Made by a program: the position numbers and the translations under genes. Shown in pieces: positions 49,256 through 60,655 of a DNA stretch of 64,000 nt. Source of the DNA: Zhengitettix transpicula (Eukaryota; Arthropoda; Insecta; Orthoptera; Tetrigidae); the NCBI GenBank assembly GCA_037074705.1, contig CM073592.1:22292629-22356628 (forward strand), in the 5' to 3' direction. The stretch's first letter is position 1, and every line of letters starts with the position of its first letter. The notes below the pieces were generated by a model. That model worked only from the letters and a program-made list of their open reading frames with translations, was not told the DNA's origin and ran no database searches.

Positions 49256-50895
49256 TTAAAAACATTTAATAGCCTGGTCAAAGACAAGAATTGAAATCAT
49301 TCATAAACAAAATGAAAACAATTAGGGACTCACCAAAAATCAAGATGACCGATACTCACTAATTTGAGAGACTCTTTCCTGAAACAAGAAGTCGCAAGGC
49401 CGGACCAGGACATTTCTGCGTTTATCCGGTTACAAATTTGGCATAAAACAGAATTCCTAATTTTTAGGAATAAAACTATTGGAATCTTAGACAGAAAGCC
49501 GTTGTCGTTGTATGACAAATCAAGATACAGCGTGCTTGGGTAGTTTAATAGTAAACCAGCGAGTCTGTTACCAAACGAGCGAATTTTTCCGTGAATAATA
49601 AAATCATGTCACTTAATATGAGTAAAATGATTCAGACCTTCATAAAAAAACGAATTAATTAACTGTAGTGATTTTATATGCTGTATAATATTCAGAATAA
49701 AACATTATTCAAACTATTGAGACGTATAATGAAGTCGAAACGTAACCTATCAATATTTTCAGTTATTTAATTGTTGTTTGTGGCTGTATTTATGGTTGAG
49801 GTTTCTCTTATTAATTTTGTAATTATAAAAAACGTTAAAAAGTCATTTTTGATTCCTATAATTTACGTAAGTAAAATCTTTATAGTGACTAATTATGTTT
49901 TTCCAAATAAGTGAAAATAGACATTTTAAAATTGAGGTTTCTGTTGCATGTCGGCGTTACAAAATATACCAAATAGGAAAGAGAGAAAATTGTGTTGAGT
50001 AGCAAATTAATTAATATTAAACTACGTGTTGCAATTATGAATTAATTAAACATTTATATATGAAATATTACTACTGGTGTGTGTCGTCCACCAAGCACAC
50101 TATTTGATATATTCTAGAGATATTATTATTTATCAAAATTAGGCAATTTATGTTAAATAACCGGTCAGTAGCTCACCTAGAAAACTATTTGAAATTTTAA
50201 AGATTTATTTACTGGTTTCTCCAAAATTCATTTAACCTTTTTTCTTATTAAAAGTAATTATGTACACGTCATGGAACTTGGCAAGAAACATATAATTGTA
50301 TCGGATAAGTCGATTGAAATTTCTTAAAGGTTTATGAGTTTTCAGGCAATATAAATAACGGCTTTCTATTAATTGTTGTAAAGATTTTCCTTCCTTGATT
50401 TATAATTGAGTAAACAAATCAAATTTGACAAAAATACATTTTACAGCGCTGCAATGTTTTAGTAAACTATACATAGACGTGTAAATAATTTTTATTTGCT
50501 TATATCAATATATGACACATAAACATGTCCCAAATAGGGGAAGAAACGTTGTGTTTTACCTTAATTTTTTTGTAAACAGCAAGATATATATATATATATA
50601 TATATATACCTTTTAATGTAGCTTTTAATTATCTCTGTGAATAAATTTATTCTGTCTGTCTTTTAGTAACATTTAAATATTTCAGTTACAATGCACAGCC
50701 CGAATGAACCTTGATGGAGAAAATTGTCTCGTAAAACAAGAATTGATTTTTCAAGACCATGTTGTTTATAATGAATATAATTATGGGATTCATCACCTTA
50801 GGTTAGCACTAACCCGTGATCCCAAAATATTTTACATTAGTAGTCACTATTTTTAAATTAAAGCTGCTCTTGAGCCTTTTGGGTCGAGTTCTTAA
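49256..50895. other. AT-rich noncoding DNA with a (TA)n run and two motif relics
   Basis: The (TA)n run is at about 50584-50608. Two relics of the hammerhead-like family keep only the second half: GTCGAAACGTA at about 49734-49744, with a GGCTGTATTTATGG word about 40 bp beyond, and CCCAAATAGGGG followed by AAGAAACGTTGTG at about 50529-50552. Confidence 0.45.
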
Positions 50896-51300
50896 ACGAG
50901 ATGGAAGAAGAAGGTGTAGACAGTCTATGTATAGGATAATCCACGTAGTGGTCATTCCTCTCTTATAGCATCGGAAGGGGACTGAAAGGGATGGTGTGGA
51001 AAGGTAGAGCAAGGTAAGCCCTGGCAGTACTTTTAAGGATCGTACCCTGCAATTAGTCTAAACGTGATGCAGGACAAACCCTAGAAAAACATGCAACTGG
51101 TAGGTCGGGCACTGGGTACTTGTACCACTTCCTTCCGATGGCAGTAGAGAGCGTTGCTGTAGGGAAGCAGCATTCCTTTCTACATGTCAAGATCAGTTTA
51201 GGAGGCAGCTATTCCGATAGCGAACAATTCTTACCGTATGCTCAAGGTCTGCGCCCCGGAAACAGACACTTCTCAAAACTGGCAGAGGTGCCTCAACTAT
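50896..51300 (-). mobile_element. Family X retroposon, older subfamily, minus strand
   Basis: Diverged minus-strand copy sharing the 3' end type of 5.1 and 53.8 kb. Recognisable words include CCTAGAAAAACATGCA, GGTAGGTCGGGCACTGGGTA and TCAGTTTAGGAGGCAGCT. Both the A-tail and the 5' units are degraded. The frame at 51120-51356 is repeat-internal. Confidence 0.8.
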
Positions 51301-51489
51301 ATCTACTCTCTTATTATTTAATATGTTGCTGGAAACAATTCTTTGTCGATAATTAAGATGATATATATATATTTTTAAAGAAATATTCAATAGCCGCTTG
51401 ATAGAACTAGTTCTTCGATTTTTTCTTGCAGTAAAGCAAGTAATATACGAAGTTTGGATTAATGTATGTTGCAGTTAAAACAAGGTAAA

Positions 51490-52060
51490 CTTGACGTCGT
51501 GCCAGGACTTGAGCGGATGGACCAGGGTAGCCTGAGACGCGTCTGCGTGCGGTCCTAAGGAAGGGGTTCCCTCTTACTCACCACCTCCATCCAACCCACC
51601 CGACGAAGGCCCAACTCGCGTAAATAATGCATCGGGCCCTGCGAGTGTTCCATAATTCACGCCCGGAAGGAATACATATCTTGCCTTGTCAAAGTGTACA
51701 TTTCCACTTCAAAAGACGGCGGCGGCGACGACGACGATGGCGGAGGCTGCGACCGTCGTAGTAGACACACACAGACAGGCTTCTGGAGTAGTGGAGCTGG
51801 ATTCGCGAGAATCCCGTTGGCGACATAAATTACGTGTTAGGCGGTGAGTGAGTGTGTGTGTGTGTGAGGGGTGAAGCATAACATACATCAAGGGAAGGGG
51901 GTGGGGAAGAGGGCAGGGAGCAAGCGTTCATTATAACACATTCCAGACGCCGCCGCCTTCTCCGCTTGCAAATATCCACCCCCACCCCCTCATCTCTCTG
52001 GCGAAAGATCGATGCCTCTCGCTTCAACACGACGGGAGGAAAACGCGCTATTTAACACGT
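51490..52060. promoter_or_regulatory. GC-rich island with GGC/GAC triplets
   Basis: GACGGCGGCGGCGACGACGA near 51715 is a mixed triplet run; a short (GT)n run lies at about 51850-51866. Overlapping minus frames (60 and 66 codons) follow from the triplets. Candidate CpG-rich regulatory DNA. Confidence 0.3.
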
Positions 52061-53750
52061 ACAGACTGACGACCGGAATCTGCCAACAACATGGATTACA
52101 ACGTCCAAACTGAATAAAGCCAAAAATTGTATCGGAACCAATGACGTCCTGATATTGGTCGACTCCGATTACAAAGACGAGGCGTTCTCAGTGGGAATTC
52201 CCAATGGCCCAAAATGAAATATCTTATATTAGTAAAACAATACCTTTATCTAGGAAAAAAATTCTATTCTACACGAATTAAAACGCAACTGACTGTATCA
52301 GTGCTTTATTACATTTCTACAATTATTTTTATTTAATACATTTTCATCCCAGGTTCTTTATTTTAAAACGTAATAAAAAAATTCTTATGATATGTAAACA
52401 CAGTCTGTTCAGGTAATGACCACTTTCACACGGTACCTCTGCGTTCGAATGTCGATGTTTGGGTTGACCTACTTTGATGGGCGTTGCCGCCAAGATGTTG
52501 GCTGTCCGCGGTTCCTTCAAGAGTACAACTATTCCGCTGTATGCCTCTAAAACATTTTACTATCGCAACTACTCCAGGGTACGTCTACGATTCGGCTGAT
52601 ACCACCGCATGCTTACGATGAAAATTTATAACAGTATCACGCGCATAATAACAGACGGACGGACACACTGAGGGAGGCTTACGTTAGCAGAATCATCAAA
52701 GCTCTACTGTGTCGCACCAGAAAAATTCTTCTTCTTGAGTGACAGGTAACACAGATCTGTGTCGCTGTGGGCCTCGTATTCGACGTTACATTAACACCTT
52801 GCGAGAACCAAACACGTAATACATAGATATTCTACGAAACCTCCAGATCGTCCAAAGATTCAGTTTACGTCTCTGTTGAACTTATTAACTAGTGTAGAAA
52901 ATTAGGGCATATTGTAAAAGTAGTATTTATTACGGTAAGTTAGTTGTTTGAGTTCAAGAAACATTTTAATAAATATAAAAGTGCTCTCTGAATGTATTAG
53001 AGACGTAATAGAAATTGGTTGAAGCATTTTCTGCAGTGTTGAACATCTTCCATAAGACTGACGCTCAGTTGTCTTGGTCTTTCATTGTTAACAAGCTTAA
53101 AGAACGGTGATTAAATCGTCTGCGAAACCAGACGTGGAAACTCACTCCCCTTAGTGCAGCCAGAATAATCACTCTTTCGCGCAGCCATTCCGGCCGCCGA
53201 CGTCGCTGCCGTCTCCTCCTCACGTTTTCATAATGGGCCATAATTCCATCAAGAAGACCGGCTCTACCTTGCCGAAGCGAGTTTCAAACGCTCTCATTAA
53301 TTAGCTCTATTGTTCTACGGAGAATTCAGATAATGAGGCGCTCCTTGTAGTAGCAGTAGTAGTGGCACTGGCTGACTACTGGATGAGGCAGAGTGCGAGG
53401 GTGGGTATTTAGCGAAACAGTATGGTGGTTCGGATTTCCGCTCCCTCCCAAGATACTTAGCATCCGAAACGTCTTCCAGTAACTTTCCAGTAGTTAGAAA
53501 CAACTCCACACCACGTTACAGACCACCGAGAAGATATGGAGATGAAAGAAACAGAAACGAAGAACTGCTTTGCTGACCAATCCTGCGTGGTAAAGGTGAT
53601 TCTTAGTGTCGAAGGTGTTGAATCACTGAAACGGTTATAGACGTTACAGACGTATGTAGCTCGAAAAAAATTTTTTTACTAATATTTGTCGTCAATAACA
53701 CACTTTCTTCTGATAACAAGGAAAATAGGGCCATATTGTGATCAACGAAT
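52061..53750. other. Mixed noncoding DNA with moderately GC-rich blocks
   Basis: GC-richer segments at about 52430-52850 and 53130-53520 alternate with AT-rich DNA. No domain, RNA gene or family repeat is recognised. Confidence 0.4.
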
Positions 53751-53985
53751 GAGAAGAAGAAGGTGTAAACAGGCTATATATAAGGTAATCCACACAGTGG
53801 CCACTCCCTTCTTATAGCATAGGACAGGGATTGAAAGGGGGGAAGCGGAAACTTATGGCAACGTATCCAAGGATTAACTATAGCCTCGGGCAGTAGTTTA
53901 AGGAACCTACCCGGCAATTCGCCTAAATGTGATACAGGGAAATTACTAGAAAAACTAGCATGAGGTAGGTCGGGCATTCTTGAAG
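53751..53985 (-). mobile_element. Family X retroposon, older subfamily, short fragment
   Basis: Minus-strand fragment covering the 3' half: GAAGAAGAAGGTGTAAACAGG at its left end, then TTGAAAGGGGGGAAGCGGAA, a CCTACCCGGCAATTCGCC word and GAGGTAGGTCGGGCATT at its right end, where it stops. Confidence 0.8.
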
Positions 53986-54635
53986 ACGTCGAATTCTGTA
54001 AGGAAAATATTTCAACTGCTGTTTTAAGGTGGATTTATAGCAAAGTCACAACATATTTGAATAATTTATAACTTCATTATTAACAACTTTTGAATGTTGT
54101 GCGTCTGCGTCGTATGTATTGCAACTCAGAAAGAGAATACCAATAATTTTCAATTTTCCACATAATCCCCATCCCCTCACAACCATGTTGTTAACTCTCT
54201 GCACATTGTCAGGAGTAGCTCTAGTGTGGGAGGAGTATCCCGAATATTGCCGCGCCATCTTTCACTGCGTTATCTGCTTACTCATATGAAAACATTAACA
54301 CGTTTTTACATAACCATGACATATTATTCCTTATATCAAGAAACAGATAACCATGCCGTGGAAGAATTATCTGCTAGTTTAGAGTCATCATAAATTACGT
54401 ATTTCTCCCCCGCGTAAATAATAAATTATTTTTACTATTAAAATGAAGATGTCGAGGTTATGGAGCGATATTGCATCTCAGTGATTTGTGATGCCCACAT
54501 CACACAATACTAGACATAGACAAATCGATTCATTGAGTGTTAATAAAAATGTAAAAGGAGAAACTAACTTGGACGTTCGTTTTCAGGTATAAAATGTAAA
54601 CTACCTCTATAATACACTGTTTTTATAATATGATT
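53986..54635. other. AT-rich noncoding DNA
   Basis: No supported feature is seen. Confidence 0.45.
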
Positions 54636-55030
54636 CCTGGTGTTTGAATTCTTCACAGGAGGTAACTCTGCAACTGTTGCGGTGTCTCAGCAATTGTCAG
54701 CACGTGGGCCTTCGTGGTATATGCAAATGAAACGGCCCAAGACACCACGACCTCCACCTAATAAGAGGCCTGGTTTATTTTCCTTCTGCAGACGTTAAAC
54801 AAGGAAGGTGCTCATTTGCATGTTCCGTATTCGCGGACGGATAAATGGTTGCCCCTTCGCAAGGCCGTGTTGTGAGCTGAAAACGGAATGAGGGAAACCA
54901 GCAATTGGAGGAGGGGGGGGGGAGGTTGGTGGGGGTTGATTGTCCTCACTCACGAAACGGTGCATTGTTACGGAAAGTGGCAGTGGGCATCAGGCGGCTT
55001 TAGGGTGCCAACCGACGTTAAATCTACCAT
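54636..55030. promoter_or_regulatory. Island with two POU octamers and an E-box
   Basis: A perfect octamer ATGCAAAT at 54721-54728 and its reverse complement ATTTGCAT at 54814-54821 lie 85 bp apart, with CACGTG at 54701-54706 and CAATTG just before it. The block is GC-richer than its flanks. A poly-G run lies near 54906-54915. Paired octamers plus E-boxes are typical of neural or stem-cell enhancers bound by POU factors. Function is inferred. Confidence 0.4.
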
Positions 55031-56084
55031 AGGACGAGTGTGGAAGGCATACAAATTGTTGACAACTTTTCAATGAAAGCGTTAACTGATGCCTTCGACA
55101 CCACACCAACACCATCAGATATGTATCGGATCAAGTTCCATGAAGATTGAAAACTGACAAATCGGAACTTCTCCTTCGAAACAGATTGTAAGGAGCGCAA
55201 AATAACCTCATTCATAGCGAATTAGTAATTAAAAGAAAATGAATGTTAATAACAAGAATAACCTGCCAAAATAACAGAAAAATTTTCAATAAAAATGGAG
55301 TACAATAAGCATCTTCAGGATTAAACCATCCTGATTGAATTTCGTCCACCATGTTTCTTATTGTAAGATTATATTGAAAATATACTCCGTGGAGAAAATA
55401 ATAGATTTCACCGTTACATTCGATTTTTTTTAAAAAAAAAGTCACCCAAATTTGGGGTTGTAAAATACTGTAAGGTTTAAAACAAAAATATTATAATTAT
55501 TTAAAAAATACGTGGATATCATCAAAAATTCCAATTAATATATAGTATGAAAATATATTTTAGAAAAGTATGTAATGTGTAGAACATAAGATAGTTTTTG
55601 AAATAATTAAAAAACCGACCCTTCAATTCCAGTCATTAATTTCTCTGCTTTCGGGTAGAAGCTTTCAACTTTACAAAGTAAAATTCATCGACAAAACACA
55701 TTAACAAATTTTTTTTACATAACTATAAAATAATTTACAGTAAAATTATACCGTGTTTTAAATGATTTATAGTCCAAAATCAAGTGTTTTTACTCCCAAA
55801 TTATTACGATTTTACTATAATTACGTGAAATGAAAAAATGGTAAGACTGTTAACTGAATTGTAGGCGATAAATAATTTAATATAAGGTGTAACTTTCTTG
55901 TACTTTAATTTAATGTTTTGTAAAAAACAAATTAATGTTTTTTAAGTGAATATGACTTTCAAAATTACCTGCTTTGTTAATCAAATATTTTTAAATAAAG
56001 TCTAATTATTTTTTGACATTTTGTCAGGATACCGATGTTGAAAATATTCATTTAATATTCTTCCACGCGATACCCTCAATACCC
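55031..56084. other. AT-rich noncoding DNA
   Basis: No supported feature is seen. Frames at 55024-55215 and 55212-55445 are unrecognised. Confidence 0.45.
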
Positions 56085-56532
56085 TCGGTCTGATTTGAGA
56101 GGTGTATGTTCCGGGGTCACAGACTTTGGGCATACGGTAAGAGTTGTCCGCTATTCCCATTGGAATAGTCGGCCAGCTGCCTCCTAAACTGGTCGAGGCA
56201 CGGGGAAGGGAATGCTGCGTCCCCACAGCAAACTCCTCTCCCGCTATCGGAAGGGCGTGGGACAAGTACCCAATGCCCGACCTACCTGATGCAGGTTTTT
56301 CTAGGGTTTTCCCTGCATTTCTTTAGGCGAATGCCAGGTAGGATCCATAAAATACAGCCCGAGGGCACTAGTTAACCCGTGGCTATCTTCATCTACCCTT
56401 CCACACACCCCCTTTCAAATCCCTTCCTATGCTATTAAAGGGGAGTTGCCCAAAGTGGATTACCCTCATGTAGCCTGTTGCCCTAAAATAAAATAAAAAA
56501 AACCCTCATGTAGCCTTTTGCCCTAAAAAAAG
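56085..56532 (+). mobile_element. Family X retroposon with duplicated 3' end
   Basis: 5'-truncated just inside the GCCGAGGCACCTCGGC palindrome region (CCTCGGTCTGATTTGAGAGG). The rest is intact to GTTGCCCTAAAATAAAATAAAAAAAA, after which the terminal words ACCCTCATGTAGCC and TTGCCCTAAAAAAA appear a second time. A duplicated 3' terminus is a known by-product of repeated priming or slippage at the tail. Confidence 0.88.
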
Positions 56533-57740
56533 CATTTGGATTCCATACATAACAGTAAGTAACTACTCATTTACGTAAATATATAATAGAATTTTGTAAA
56601 AATTGTGAAATGTTTATATTATATGGTAAATCAATGATGCAGTTGAAATTATTGGTATATATGTATATATATTTATTTATTATTCAAAAATAATATATTA
56701 TAAAACACAACATATATATCGAAAAATCTTAGAGAATTTTGTTAGCTTTTACCATAGAATTAAAAATACATATCGTACCCTGCATTGTGTTTCTTCTAAA
56801 ATTATGATACATTTAGATAAATTTTATCTTTCTCCGTCGTAATAAAAAAATATATCAAGTTTTCTCTTTCCATCTTGTACTTTATCTTACATTAAACGCT
56901 GTTTGGATTGAAAATAAAACTTTTCCATTGACCAATAGGGAATGGACACGGCAGATACATCAATTAATACATACTGGTACATTATAGAAAGTAAGTAAAA
57001 AGAACTATGTTTACTTCTCAGTTTCAAACATAACCTAAGGGAATACGAGAACATTTTTACTTTCGTATAGAATAAAACTGATACTTGAAGGGAGAAGAAG
57101 GACAGAAAGTTACAAAAAAATAAAATTGTTGCTACAAGAAAAAGGTTTGAAGTAAAAGGTTGCAAGGAAAATAGGAATCGAATATGAAGAAATCATATAG
57201 TTTTAATTGAGATTATTTTCGAGATGAGCCACCACCAACGAAGAATGCAGTATGGCGAAAATAAACGATAACGTCAGAAGAATGTGAATTTAAAACATGG
57301 AAAGCACTTGACGATCTGAAAAAAAATGGCTTCTCGAAACAATTTGTAAAAATTTTAAAAATAGTTTTGCTTTATTTCCTTCATTCTTGAATTCAGCCAA
57401 GGAACAACTTGACGTTGAATTTCATCTCTAAATGACAAGAAAGTAGAATTTTCCATTTTACTGGTCAGTTTTTGACTACATTGATATTAGAAAAAAAATC
57501 TTTAAATTTAACTATATCTTCTCTGTGATTCCAAAGTCTAATACTATTTATGTTTTCTTCTTTAAAATCTGTCGTTGTGTAACAGTAAATACATAACAGT
57601 TTTATTAAAAAATAAATGTTATAAAAATAATAAATAAATTGATGGAATCATACTTGCTCGATTTTGAGTTCGGAAAATACCCAATATCTATTTCGAAATA
57701 CTGCATTATGAGGGGCGATTTTTCTTATGACTTAAAATTA
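56533..57740. other. AT-rich noncoding DNA
   Basis: A short TATATA-rich patch lies near 56655-56672. Nothing else is supported. Confidence 0.45.
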
Positions 57741-57747
57741 CGGTAAG

Positions 57748-57762
57748 TGCCCCCTGCTGGTG
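57748..57762 (-). promoter_or_regulatory. CTCF-like binding word
   Basis: GCCCCCTGCTGG at 57749-57760 reads CCAGCAGGGGGC on the minus strand, a close match to the CTCF core consensus, whose zinc fingers recognise it in vertebrates and insects. It stands alone in AT-rich DNA. Occupancy cannot be judged here. Confidence 0.35.
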
Positions 57763-57879
57763 AAACAAAAACGTTGGTACGGACAGTTTAAAGCCTCTAG
57801 TAGCTGATACTTTATTGTAAAGTTGATAAAAACAGGTGTCCATCAGGGATCTATCCTGCAGACTCGCTAGAGCGAGTTA

Positions 57880-58520
57880 TTATTATTACGGCTGAAAATT
57901 TACGACCTGACGAAAATAAAGCGAGCTGTAACTTCCTTTTCCTCCTCCTTCTTCTCCTGCGTCTTTGCGAAGTTCTTTTTCAACCCCCCCCGCCATGCTC
58001 TAAGGACGCCTCTAATGAGCCCTACACGCCACAGCTCTCACGGTGCATAAATATTCTACAAAAATGCAGCTAATTTTTTCATACCCTCTTAGATCAAAGT
58101 TTCTGCAGAGCTTATTTCCCCCCCCCCTCCCCTTAAAGGTTAATCACAGAGTACTGGGGTCGGGTGGAGGTTGAGCTCTACCCTTATGGCTCTAATTCGT
58201 TTCGCATTTCTCAGTGTTTCTTCTTTTTTTGTTTTAAATCCCCGAGACGTCTAGACGACTCGTCCCTCCTTTCTCATTCCGCTATCAGTCGGTCCTGGAG
58301 TTCTTCCTCCCAGTTTTTTTTTTCTTTTTCGCTATATCTCTCTCACTCTTCTCTTTTTCCCTCGCGGCCCCGTTTGTTTTTAAATCCGAGTCGTAATTCC
58401 GGCCGTCGCGTCTTCCCCTTTTTTCTTTTATCTTATCACTTGCTCCGTTAAAGTGAGAACGCGTCGCAACAAACGAGTTGCTAAAAAAACCTTTCCTCCG
58501 GTCTGAAAATTGATCCAGCT
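57880..58520. other. Pyrimidine-rich island
   Basis: CT-rich on the plus strand with a C-run near 58118-58126. The 95-codon plus frame (58164-58451) is Ser/Phe/Leu-rich because of that composition. Not considered coding. Confidence 0.4.
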
Positions 58521-59081
58521 GCTTTCAAGGTGCTATAATCTGCAGTTGTTGAATAATTAACAATGAGTGGAAAACCTACATCAATTACTAATAAATTAAT
58601 GTCTGATAAATTTAATCATAAGATCGTAGGGAAATTTAAAACGTCTTCAAAATATCTTCAACTTGTTCAAATTATAGTCATACAATAAGTTCTTTGATTC
58701 GTTTAGTCGATTAACTTGTCTTACACGGTTCTTCAACATAATTCTATTTCTTTCTTCTAACCTCTTCTTCTTTAGCGACAATACTACTATCCATGTAAAA
58801 AAAATAATACTTGCTTCGCTTGTTGCTCTCACATATCCCTTGAAGCTCCATAGTATTTTTCCTGCTTATATATCTGGACGGTTTTGTGTTTCAATATGTT
58901 TCTAGGTTAGACTGTAACGCTTTCAAAATGTTACAAATTGTTTATATTTTCAGTCGGGCGCGTATTTTTTAGAGTAGTTCTAATCTTTGCTTTAGATATT
59001 TTTGTTTCTTTGCCTCCCTTATTGAATCAGTTTCTTTAGTCCTGAGAACGCCCTAAACCTGATTTAATGTAAGGTTATAGA

Positions 59082-59356
59082 TTTTAAGATAAATTATAAG
59101 TAAACAACAGCCTTTATAAATCATAGAAAGATATATTTTGCAATTACACGACGTTTCGTCTCTAATTTGAGACCTCTTCTGGAATGACGCTTTACAAAAT
59201 TTTGATAGTTAGAATCATTTTCCGCTGACTATCAAAATTTTATAAAACTTCATACCTGAAGAGGTCGCAAATTAGCGACGAAACGTAGTGTAACTGCTAA
59301 TAAATATTTTTTTTATGATTTCATAGGGCTGTTGTTTATTTATATTCCATCTTAAA
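59082..59356. repeat. Foldback with two hammerhead-like motifs
   Basis: A 275-bp palindrome with an 18-bp centre near 59210-59228. The outer arms pair TTTAAGAT...AACAACAGCC with GGCTGTTGTTTA...ATCTTAAA. The inner arms pair TTTTGATAGT with ACTATCAAAA. Each arm holds an outward motif: minus about 59172 to 59149 (CAGAAGA core, perfect GTCTC/GAGAC stem, GAAACGTC) and plus 59256-59287 (CTGAAGA core, perfect GTCGC/GCGAC stem, GAAACGTA). Confidence 0.8.
59252..59291 (+). ncRNA. Candidate minimal hammerhead ribozyme
   Basis: Core CTGAAGA (59256-59262) fits CUGANGA. Stem II GTCGC (59264-59268) pairs perfectly with GCGAC (59275-59279) around AAATTA. GAAA follows at 59280-59283. ACGT (59283-59286) is self-complementary and could form stem III between two molecules. 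The predicted cleavage residue is A59287. Stem I could pair ATAC (59252-59255) with GTGT (59288-59291), including one G-U. One extra G (59263) lies between the core and stem II, a departure from the usual layout that may lower activity. A relic is the alternative explanation. Confidence 0.45.
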
Positions 59357-59364
59357 TGGCCAGA

Positions 59365-59387
59365 ATATATATATATATATATATAAA
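59365..59387. repeat. (AT)n microsatellite
   Basis: Simple dinucleotide run just outside the foldback. Confidence 0.85.
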
Positions 59388-59494
59388 GATTAATTTTATT
59401 TTATGTTTCAAGCATTAATGGATTTGAAACCGATGTTTTCATTCCTAATATGTGTGGATAGCCGTTCTTAAAGCTATTTCTATATTTTAATTTA

Positions 59495-59605
59495 AAAAAA
59501 TGAATAAAAAATATGGCCAATACGGACAAAAAAGTGATAATATAAATACCACACAACGTTTCTGGGATCCTTGTTCCTTTCGTCAGGTGCTAAGACGAGC
59601 TTAGA
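59495..59605 (-). repeat. Single-arm hammerhead-like repeat with intact core
   Basis: Minus-strand core CTGACGA (plus 59586-59580) matches CUGANGA exactly. GAAAC is at plus 59562-59558, then GTT with U at the cleavage position. Stem I pairs GCAC with GTGT (plus 59590-59587 and 59554-59551), four pairs including one G-U. Stem II is weak: GGA/TCC only, with unpaired A residues at its base. The downstream body (GGTATTTATATTATC, TTTTTTGTCCGTATT) is shared with the foldback at 44.5-44.7 kb. Confidence 0.55.
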
Positions 59606-60007
59606 GAAACGCAACTGTACTGGTCAGTTGACAAGACTCAAAAGCGACGAAAACGCAACTGCAATGGGAGAACCGAAAAGTTAGCGTAACAGTAAGGGAG
59701 CAACGACAATTGGAAAACAGAAGGTTTAGCGTAATAATAAGGGATCATAGCAATAGTGTCTGTTTCTACATTTTTTTAATTCTTTATTTTCAATCAGACG
59801 TAATTTTTTTTATTATTACGATTTTTGTTCACCTGATGAATGTAACAATGGTGTTCTATTTATTTTGTTACTTTATTTTATATTTTTACTGAGTTATTCA
59901 TTTCTAATCCCTAATAAAAGCATTGTTTGAAATGATCTAATTTTAGTAACCTAGATCATTCTTTTAAAAATTCTCCCACACCTTCGAAGGTACTGACGAA
60001 ATTTTGT

Positions 60008-60110
60008 AGCTCCGCGAATTATATTAAACCGATTAGAGCCAAGTATTACTATGAATAATAAATTAATAGTAATACTTGGCTCTAATCGGTGTAATATAAT
60101 TCGCGGAGCT
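60008..60110. repeat. Near-perfect hairpin with 44-bp arms
   Basis: The left arm 60008-60051 and right arm 60067-60110 are reverse complements over 44 positions with one mismatch (ATTAAACCG versus ATTACACCG), separated by a 15-nt AT-rich spacer. The arms contain AGCTCCGCGAATTATATTA and GATTAGAGCCAAGTATTACT. A transcript would fold into a long stem. It may be a young MITE-like element, a palindrome from template switching, or a small-RNA precursor. Confidence 0.85.
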
Positions 60111-60179
60111 TGAGTTTAGGTGAAACAGATTTTCCAATGGCTGACTTTAGAGGTCAAAGTAACATAATCCTGAATACCA

Positions 60180-60655
60180 CCACCGCAGTCAGAGGAAATG
60201 TCTGCCACAGCCGCAGCAGCAACAATTTATACTGACTGCCTCTTTTGTTGCTCACAATACCAACTACACACACACACACTGTCACAGGAACAGAGCGAGG
60301 GAGAGAGAGAGAGAAAGAGAGAGAGAGAAAAGGGGAAAAAAATTATCAGTGTGTGTCCTCGCTTAAGCAGCGTAAATGAGAGCATCGCTCGTCTGCTTTG
60401 TTCCCAGCACAGAGGATAGAGAAGGGGGTTGGTTGCAAATGGTTCGCGTTTTAATGGGCTCTGATTAAGGGAAAGTGTTCAGCAATCTACATATAGTTTG
60501 TAGCTTGATTGATTCACTTCAAACCTATTTGCGGTCGAATCGGCGTTCGTCGGGTGAGAGGGAAATTATGGGGCTTGCTCCTGGCTCGCAAATAGCGACG
60601 AGTATATCTGAGGGACGGCCGGGAGAGTGCTCCACCTGATTATTGTTTGCCTACG
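60180..60655. promoter_or_regulatory. GC-richer island with CA and GA microsatellites
   Basis: A short (CA)n run near 60266-60280 and a (GA)n run at about 60296-60328 are followed by a GC-richer block at 60420-60650 with CAAATAGCGACG and TTATTGTTTGCC (forkhead-type) words. Candidate regulatory DNA; the 73-codon frame is low-complexity. Confidence 0.35.
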
